Part shown: piece by piece, positions 14,781 to 19,866 of the stretch
How positions within the stretch are numbered: position 1 is the first letter of the stretch
Layout of the letters: every line of letters starts with the position of its first letter
Source: Comamonadaceae bacterium
GTDB lineage: Bacteria; Pseudomonadota; Gammaproteobacteria; Burkholderiales; Burkholderiaceae_C
Reading direction: 5' to 3'
DNA: 19,866 bases
Assembly: GCA_947464665.1 (NCBI GenBank)
Contig: CANHXV010000015.1
Coordinates: 1-19,866 of the forward strand
Position numbers and translations under genes: made by a program
The notes under the pieces: generated by a model
Databases searched by the model: none
What the model was told of the DNA's origin: nothing
Seen by the model: the letters and a program-made list of their open reading frames with translations, nothing else

Positions 14781-15800
14781 TTGAGCCTGAAGATTGCGGT
14801 CATCGGGGCAGGTGCTTGGGGTACAGCGCTGGCCATCAGTGCCAGCCGGCATGCTGCGGGGCATCATGTTCAATTGTGGACGCGTGACGCTGATGCGGCA
14901 CAAACCATGCAATCCCAACGTAACAACCCACGGTATCTACCGGGTGTTGCCTTTCCTGCTGCTTTGCAATGCGCCAGTTCACCCATTGCAGAATTGGGAT
15001 TATGGGCTGACACGTACGATTTGATTGTCATTGGAACCCCCATGTCTGCCTTGCGCAGCATGCTCTTGGAATTGAAAGATATCCAAGTCCCCTTGGCTTG
15101 GCTGTGCAAAGGTTTTGAGGCCGCCTCACAGGGTGTTGAGTCGGGCGCCATGCCGCATGAGGTGTGTCAGCAGGTGGCGCCAAATTTAAAGTCAGGCGTA
15201 CTCAGCGGCCCCAGTTTTGCATTGGAAGTGGCGCGCGCACAACCAACGGCGCTCGTTGCAGCCAGTGCGCATGCCAGCGTGCAGCAAATTTTGGTCGATG
15301 CTTTTCACAGCCCTAGCTTGCGTGTCTATGCCAATGAAGACATGGTGGGTGTCGAGGTGGGAGGTGCTGTGAAGAACGTATTAGCCATCGCCACCGGGCT
15401 GAGCGACGGTTTAAATTTAGGCTTGAATGCGCGCGCCGCATTGATCACACGCGGCTTGTCAGAAATGACGAGATTGGGCGTGGCCTTGGGTGCCAAAACC
15501 GAAACCTTTATGGGCTTGTCAGGTTTGGGCGATTTGGTGCTCACTGCCACAGGCGATCTCAGTCGCAATCGCAAGGTGGGCATGTTGTTGGCGCAGGGCA
15601 TGGACTTGCAGCAGGCGGTTCAATCATTGGGCCATGTGGCTGAGGGGGTTTACAGTGCCCGCACCGTGGTCAAGCGAGCGCAGGCCTTGGGGGTTGAAAT
15701 GCCTATTTCGCAAGGCGTACTGGCTTTGTTGGATGGCAAGTTAAAACCTGCCGAAGCTGTAGCAGCCCTCATGGGGCGAGGTGCGAAAGGCGAAAATTAA
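14781..15800 (+). CDS. gpsA: Glycerol-3-phosphate dehydrogenase [NAD(P)+]
   Basis: A 339-residue enzyme that reduces dihydroxyacetone phosphate to sn-glycerol 3-phosphate, the backbone of phospholipids. The NAD(P)-binding loop IGAGAWGTAL is at 8–17, Lys110 in WLCKGFE, LSGPSFALEVA at 141–151, and the catalytic Lys198 in GGAVKNVLAIATGLSDG. The start is TTG at 14781, giving MSLKIAVIGAGAWG; no ATG fits. It follows secB by 20 bases. The stop TAA (15798–15800) overlaps the stop of convergent scpA within the shared bases TTAA. Together with clsB it links this window to phospholipid synthesis, though they are in separate operons. Confidence 0.96.
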   Translation: MSLKIAVIGAGAWGTALAISASRHAAGHHVQLWTRDADAAQTMQSQRNNPRYLPGVAFPAALQCASSPIAELGLWADTYDLIVIGTPMSALRSMLLELKDIQVPLAWLCKGFEAASQGVESGAMPHEVCQQVAPNLKSGVLSGPSFALEVARAQPTALVAASAHASVQQILVDAFHSPSLRVYANEDMVGVEVGGAVKNVLAIATGLSDGLNLGLNARAALITRGLSEMTRLGVALGAKTETFMGLSGLGDLVLTATGDLSRNRKVGMLLAQGMDLQQAVQSLGHVAEGVYSARTVVKRAQALGVEMPISQGVLALLDGKLKPAEAVAALMGRGAKGEN

Positions 15801-16651
15801 GCCGGCGTAAAAGCCAGTCGCACATAGATTGGTGCGAAGGCTTCAGCTTGCGTAATTTCAATGAGTGTTTCTTTGGCCAATTCAAGCAGCGCGATGAACG
15901 TGACCACCAAGACGGGTGTGCCTTTGCTGGGATCAAATAAGTTCTCAAACTCAACAAACTTGCGACCTTGAAGGTGCTTCAAGACAATGCTCATGTGTTC
16001 TCGCACACTGAGTTCTTCGCGCGTGATTTTGTGGTGTTGAACCAGTTTGGCGCGCTTTAAAATATCACGCCAAGCTTCTTGCAGTTCAACCAAGTGCACA
16101 TCAGGAAAGCGCGGTTGCAGGCTTTGCTCAATGTAGACCTGAGCCTTCAAAAAATCGCGACCATATTGCGGCAAGTTACCCAATTGCATGGAGGCCATTT
16201 TCATTTGCTCGTACTCGAGCAAGCGGCGAACCAATTCGGCGCGCGGATCTTCTGGCTCTTGTCCCTCAGCCACCTTTTTCGGGGGTAGCAACATGCGCGA
16301 TTTGATTTCAATCAGCATGGCGGCCATGAGCAAATACTCAGCGGCCAACTCGAGGTTGTGCTCGCGGATTTCATCAACATAACTCAGATACTGGCGCGTG
16401 ACCGCGGCCATGGGAATGTCAAGGATGTTGAAGTTTTGCTTGCGAATGAGGTACAGCAACAAATCCAGAGGACCTTCAAAGGCCTCAAGAAAAACCTCCA
16501 GCGCATCCGGTGGGATATAGAGGTCGTTGGGCATGGAAAACAAAGGCTCTCCATACAGACGCGCCACCGCCACGTGATCGATGACCTCGAGCAGGCCAGT
16601 CGTGTTTTCAACGACGGGCAAAAGCTCTGTGGGAGCAGCGGTATTTTCCAA
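15797..16651 (-). CDS. scpA: Segregation and condensation protein A
   Basis: A 284-residue kleisin that bridges SMC heads in the condensin complex with ScpB. The N-terminal kleisin region contains FEGPLDLLLYLIRKQNFNILDIP, the strongest ScpA signature, followed by EYLLMAAMLIEIKSRMLLP. The C-terminal winged-helix part (FIALLELAKETLIEITQAEAFAPIYVRL) is also present. No ATG is available near the expected start; I chose TTG at 16651, 9 bases after AAAGG (minus strand, 16661–16665). TTG at 16660, overlapping the DUF3460 stop, is the alternative. The frame is open further upstream to 16747 but overlaps DUF3460. scpB is not in the window. Confidence 0.93.
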   Translation of the reverse strand: MENTAAPTELLPVVENTTGLLEVIDHVAVARLYGEPLFSMPNDLYIPPDALEVFLEAFEGPLDLLLYLIRKQNFNILDIPMAAVTRQYLSYVDEIREHNLELAAEYLLMAAMLIEIKSRMLLPPKKVAEGQEPEDPRAELVRRLLEYEQMKMASMQLGNLPQYGRDFLKAQVYIEQSLQPRFPDVHLVELQEAWRDILKRAKLVQHHKITREELSVREHMSIVLKHLQGRKFVEFENLFDPSKGTPVLVVTFIALLELAKETLIEITQAEAFAPIYVRLAFTPA

Positions 16652-16656
16652 AAGTT

Positions 16657-16869
16657 TCAACCTTTGGTTTGATACACATAGGGTTTTTGGTCCACGCGAC
16701 CTGCATTGAATTCTTTCAACACATGGCGGTCGACAGACGCGTCCCACAAAAGCGCACGGGCTTCTTTTTGGGCGGCATCAAGATGGGGTCGATCAATTTT
16801 CAGCTGATCGATGAACTGTGTGGTATCCGAACGGTAGTCGGGACGGCGAAAAAAATGCAGGAGCGACAT
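16657..16869 (-). CDS. DUF3460 family small protein
   Basis: A 70-residue protein matching DUF3460, a small family of unknown function seen mainly in betaproteobacteria. Typical parts are the YRSDTTQFIDQLK start, KEARALLWD in the middle, and the C-terminal RVDQKPYVYQ. It is charged, has no membrane segment or signal peptide and is likely cytosolic. It sits 5 bases before scpA on the same strand, so the two are probably made from one transcript. Whether it helps ScpA is not known. Confidence 0.88.
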   Translation of the reverse strand: MSLLHFFRRPDYRSDTTQFIDQLKIDRPHLDAAQKEARALLWDASVDRHVLKEFNAGRVDQKPYVYQTKG

Positions 16870-16915
16870 GACTAAGCGCTTTCTATGAGATTGGGCTTAT
16901 TTTAACGGGGCAAGA

Positions 16916-18586
16916 TCAGGATTTTTCTGACAAAAGGGCGACTTCGATCGCTGCTGGCCAATCTGGCCAAACATGCTTATCCACTAAATTCAACAATCCC
17001 GTTCTTGTTGCAATGTCCAAAGGTTGGTGGTTCAGCCCGCAAACCATCAGCCTAACGTGCTTCTTTTGGCAAATCTGCGCCAAAGCCACCAAGGCGTCTG
17101 CCCCGGAAGAATCAATGTAAATCAGATTTTTCAGGTCTAAAACAACCGCTTTTTGAGGCAGATTGTCTTCAATGGCCTCCACCATTTTCACGGCACCAAA
17201 GAACAGGGCGCCATAAAAACGGTAGACCCTCACTTGCCCATCTTGGTTCAAGAGGGAAGGTGAGTCTGTGTCTTTCAGTTTTTCAACACGACTAAGGCTG
17301 GAAATTCGATAAATAAAGGTGAGACAAGATGCAATCAATCCAAACTCCACAGCAACCGTGAGATCAACCATGACAGTGAGCAAAAACACAGCCAGCAAAA
17401 TAATGCGGTAGGGCGCGCGGAATTGTTTCAAATCAGTGAAGGCATGCCATTCACCCATGTTCCAAGCCACAAACATCAAAATGGCAGCCAACGCAGCCAA
17501 TGGCACGTGGTTGGCTAACGGGGCGGCCAACCAAACCACGCCCAATAAAACCATCGCATGCACCATGCCTGCAACCGGAGAGCGGCCACCACTTTTGACA
17601 TTGGTGACCGTGCGCGCAATGGTGCCGGTTGCCGGCATGCCGCCAAAAAAGGGCGTGACAAAGTTGGCAACACCTTGCGCCATGAGTTCTTGATTGGGGT
17701 TGTGTCTGTCGCCAATGAGGCCATCAGCAATGCGAGCACACAACAAAGACTCGATGGCGCCCAACAAAGTTAAAGTGATGATGGGCATGCTCAAGTGCTG
17801 AAGAGTGGCAAGGCTGAACTCAGGCCACACAAAACTTGGTAACTCTGAAGGAATGCCGCCGAATTTGCTGCCAATGGTTTCAATCGGCAGATTCAGTCCC
17901 CATGCAATCAAAGTGGCTACTGTCAGGGCAACGATGGACCCCGGCAGCACTTGCAGCATGCGTCGAACGCCATTGGCGGGTGCTTGGCTTTGCTTGGCCG
18001 CAAAGACACGCTGCCACAACACAATCAGAGTCAGTGAACCGCATGCCAATGCAAATGCGGGTGCTTGAAATGTGGGCATCGCATCATTCAAGGTGTACAA
18101 AATGCCAAAAAAATCTGCCGGCATGTTGTTGACTTGGAGGCCCAGAAAATCTTTGGCTTGCGACACCATGATGAGTACCGCAATGCCATTGGTAAAACCA
18201 ATGACCACGGCTACGGGGATGAACCTAATCAGGGTGCCTAATTTGAGCAGGCCCATGATGAACAGCAATACGCCAGATGCTGCCGTGGCAAGGATCAAGT
18301 TGGGCAGTCCGTATCGCTCCAAGATGCCATACACAATGACGATGAAAGCACCTGCGGGGCCGCCAATTTGAACTTTGCTGCCACCCAATGCTGAGATGAT
18401 GAAGCCTGCGATGATGGCAGTGAACAAACCCGCCTCGGGCTTGAGGCCCGACGCAATGGCAAAGGCCATGGCCAAAGGCAATGCCACCACGCCCACTGTG
18501 ATGCCAGCTGCAACATCGGTGCCCAATTGCTCGCGTGTGTAACCCTTCAAAGAGTCAAAAAGCTTAGGGCGAAAGAAAAAGGCCAT
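16916..18586 (-). CDS. SulP family anion transporter with STAS domain (second of two)
   Basis: A 556-residue SulP transporter with a membrane domain (about 20–415) and a C-terminal STAS domain (about 445–550). Marks are AGITVGVVALPLAMAFAIASGLKPEAGLFTAI near the start, GGPAGAFIVIVYGI, IPVAVVIGFTNGIAVLI, and in the STAS part VLDLKNLIYIDSSGADAL. It differs clearly from the transporter at 8603–10267 (GGPAGAF against IGPSALT in the matching helix), so it belongs to another SulP subgroup and is not a recent duplicate. The anion is not predictable by eye. It starts 15 bases after the metG stop and is probably cotranscribed with it; 46 bases then separate its stop from DUF3460, with no terminator seen. 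Confidence 0.93.
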   Translation of the reverse strand: MAFFFRPKLFDSLKGYTREQLGTDVAAGITVGVVALPLAMAFAIASGLKPEAGLFTAIIAGFIISALGGSKVQIGGPAGAFIVIVYGILERYGLPNLILATAASGVLLFIMGLLKLGTLIRFIPVAVVIGFTNGIAVLIMVSQAKDFLGLQVNNMPADFFGILYTLNDAMPTFQAPAFALACGSLTLIVLWQRVFAAKQSQAPANGVRRMLQVLPGSIVALTVATLIAWGLNLPIETIGSKFGGIPSELPSFVWPEFSLATLQHLSMPIITLTLLGAIESLLCARIADGLIGDRHNPNQELMAQGVANFVTPFFGGMPATGTIARTVTNVKSGGRSPVAGMVHAMVLLGVVWLAAPLANHVPLAALAAILMFVAWNMGEWHAFTDLKQFRAPYRIILLAVFLLTVMVDLTVAVEFGLIASCLTFIYRISSLSRVEKLKDTDSPSLLNQDGQVRVYRFYGALFFGAVKMVEAIEDNLPQKAVVLDLKNLIYIDSSGADALVALAQICQKKHVRLMVCGLNHQPLDIATRTGLLNLVDKHVWPDWPAAIEVALLSEKS

Positions 18587-18601
18587 GGGGCAGTTTAGCC
18601 C

Positions 18602-19866
18602 TCAGTGAATGCGCATGCCTGGTTTTGCACCAGGCCACGGGTTCAAAACATAAATACCGGGTTCGGCTTTTTCATCGGCATGGCTGGCAGCGAGCACCAT
18701 GCCTTCGGATACGCCAAACTTCATTTTGCGTGGGGCCAAGTTGGCCACCATGACCGTGAGTTTGCCGACCAAGTCGTTGGGCTTGTAAACGCTGGCAATG
18801 CCACTGAAAACATTGCGATGTTTGCCTTCGCCCACATCCAAAGTCAGGCGCAGGAGTTTGGTAGAGCCCTCAACGGCTTCACACTGAACGATTTGGGCAA
18901 TGCGCAAATCGATCTTGGCAAAGTCGTCGATCGAGATGGTGGGTGCAATGGCTTCGCCACCAGGCAGTGGCACAGCTTCCACCACAGGTTCAGGGGCTTC
19001 AAACAAGGCGTCAAGCATGGCCACATCGACTCGCTGCATCAAGTGCTTGTAGTCGTTGATGGCATGGCCTTCGCTCAGTGACGCTTGCACGTGGCTGAAA
19101 GTCAGCGCTTCGATGTTTAAGAATTTTTCAACCTGGCTTGCCAAAGAAGGCAACACCGGTTTAAGCATGAGGCTGAGCAACCTGAAGGCTTCGATGCAAG
19201 TGGTGCAAACGTCGTGAAGGCGTGCATCCATACCATCTTGTTTGGCCAGTTCCCACGGTTTGTTTTGGTCCACGTATTCATTCACGCGGTCGGCCAACAA
19301 CATGACTTCACGCAGTGCTTTGGCAAAGTCGCGTTCGTCATAGAGTTTGGCGACGGGTGCCACACCTTCGTACAATTGTTGGAGCAATGCACTACCGTCT
19401 GCAGACACGGCACCTAACTTACCGCCAAAGCGCTTGGCAATGAAGCCTGCTGCGCGTGATGCAATGTTGATGTACTTGCCCACCAAGTCAGAGTTGACGC
19501 GGGCCATGAAGTCTTCGGGGTTGAAGTCGACGTCTTCGTTGCGGCCATTGAGTTTGGCGGCAATGTAGTAGCGTAACCATTCGGGGTTCATGCCCAATTT
19601 CAAGTACTTGAGTGGGTCAAGGCCGGTGCCGCGGCTCTTGCTCATCTTCTCGCCGCTGACGGTTAAGAAGCCGTGCACAAACACGGCATTGGGCGTTTTG
19701 CGACCGCTAAAGTGAAGCGTGGCTGGCCAGAACAAGGTATGGAAATACGTGATGTCTTTGCCAATGAAGTGGTACTGCTCGACGTTGGGGTTGTTGATGT
19801 AGGCGTCGTAGTCCACACCGATCTTGCCCAAATAGTTTTTGAGCGAAGCCAAATAGCCAATGGGCG
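18602..19866 (-). CDS. metG: Methionyl-tRNA synthetase, 5' end outside window
   Basis: The C-terminal ~420 residues of a class I MetRS, cut by the window edge; the frame is open to the last base and reads PIGYLASLKNYL, as in the family's catalytic domain. The ATP-binding KMSKS motif is intact (19634–19648), followed by the helical anticodon-binding domain and a C-terminal Trbp111-like OB-fold tRNA-binding domain (IDDFAKIDLRIAQIV … NLAPRKMKFGVSEGMVLAAS) that promotes dimer formation. The apparent start at 19852 is only an internal TTG. The catalytic HIGH motif and zinc knuckle must lie beyond 19866. The SulP gene follows 15 bases later. Confidence 0.97.
   Translation of the reverse strand, partial: PIGYLASLKNYLGKIGVDYDAYINNPNVEQYHFIGKDITYFHTLFWPATLHFSGRKTPNAVFVHGFLTVSGEKMSKSRGTGLDPLKYLKLGMNPEWLRYYIAAKLNGRNEDVDFNPEDFMARVNSDLVGKYINIASRAAGFIAKRFGGKLGAVSADGSALLQQLYEGVAPVAKLYDERDFAKALREVMLLADRVNEYVDQNKPWELAKQDGMDARLHDVCTTCIEAFRLLSLMLKPVLPSLASQVEKFLNIEALTFSHVQASLSEGHAINDYKHLMQRVDVAMLDALFEAPEPVVEAVPLPGGEAIAPTISIDDFAKIDLRIAQIVQCEAVEGSTKLLRLTLDVGEGKHRNVFSGIASVYKPNDLVGKLTVMVANLAPRKMKFGVSEGMVLAASHADEKAEPGIYVLNPWPGAKPGMRIH

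Noticed and set aside
18605..19081. 158-codon open frame on the plus strand opposite metG
   Set aside because: Antisense to the conserved tRNA-binding domain of metG; a shadow frame.
1..19866. Mobile element, defence system, CRISPR array or RNA gene anywhere in the window
   Set aside because: No transposase, integrase, toxin–antitoxin, direct-repeat array or tRNA/rRNA-like stretch was found; the DUF429 protein has a nuclease-like fold but no defence-gene neighbours.

Overview
This window looks like a core chromosomal segment from a betaproteobacterium, most likely Burkholderiales near Comamonadaceae. The pointers are the FmdB–DUF502–aspS order, a DUF3460 gene next to scpA, the typical betaproteobacterial form of CtpA, and moderate GC by eye. 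It is almost wall-to-wall protein genes. I see no rRNA, tRNA, CRISPR array, insertion sequence or phage gene, and no gap longer than about 115 bases.

Left part (1–8663). A rightward run starts with the end of an FmdB-type zinc-ribbon protein, then a DUF502 membrane protein and aspartyl-tRNA synthetase (aspS), closed by a clear two-way terminator. A methyltransferase gene points left from that terminator. Divergent from it is a tight rightward cluster: nudB, an endonuclease/exonuclease/phosphatase (EEP) protein of the YbhP type, cardiolipin synthase (clsB), GTP cyclohydrolase I (folE), a BLUF blue-light sensor, and a DUF429 protein. The joins nudB/ybhP and ybhP/clsB are ATGA overlaps, and folE/BLUF are two bases apart. 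folE and nudB are the first two steps of folate synthesis, so folate supply, membrane lipid synthesis and light sensing share one gene cluster.

Middle (8603–13357). A leftward group contains gpmA (phosphoglycerate mutase), ctpA (C-terminal processing protease), a MoeB/ThiF-type adenylyltransferase, and a SulP anion transporter. The 3' end of the SulP gene overlaps the DUF429 gene tail to tail.

Right part (13469–19866). The rightward order rhodanese (yibN-like)–grxC–secB–gpsA is the same as in Escherichia coli. It meets, stop codon on stop codon, a leftward run. In transcription order that run is metG (5' end outside the window), a second SulP transporter, DUF3460 and scpA.

The most notable item is the complete BLUF photoreceptor placed directly after folE and before a DUF429 gene. 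Other points are an aspartyl-tRNA synthetase with residues typical of the non-discriminating type, a methyltransferase of unknown target, and two different SulP transporters sitting inside housekeeping operons. I found no clear sign of a wholly new multi-gene system.
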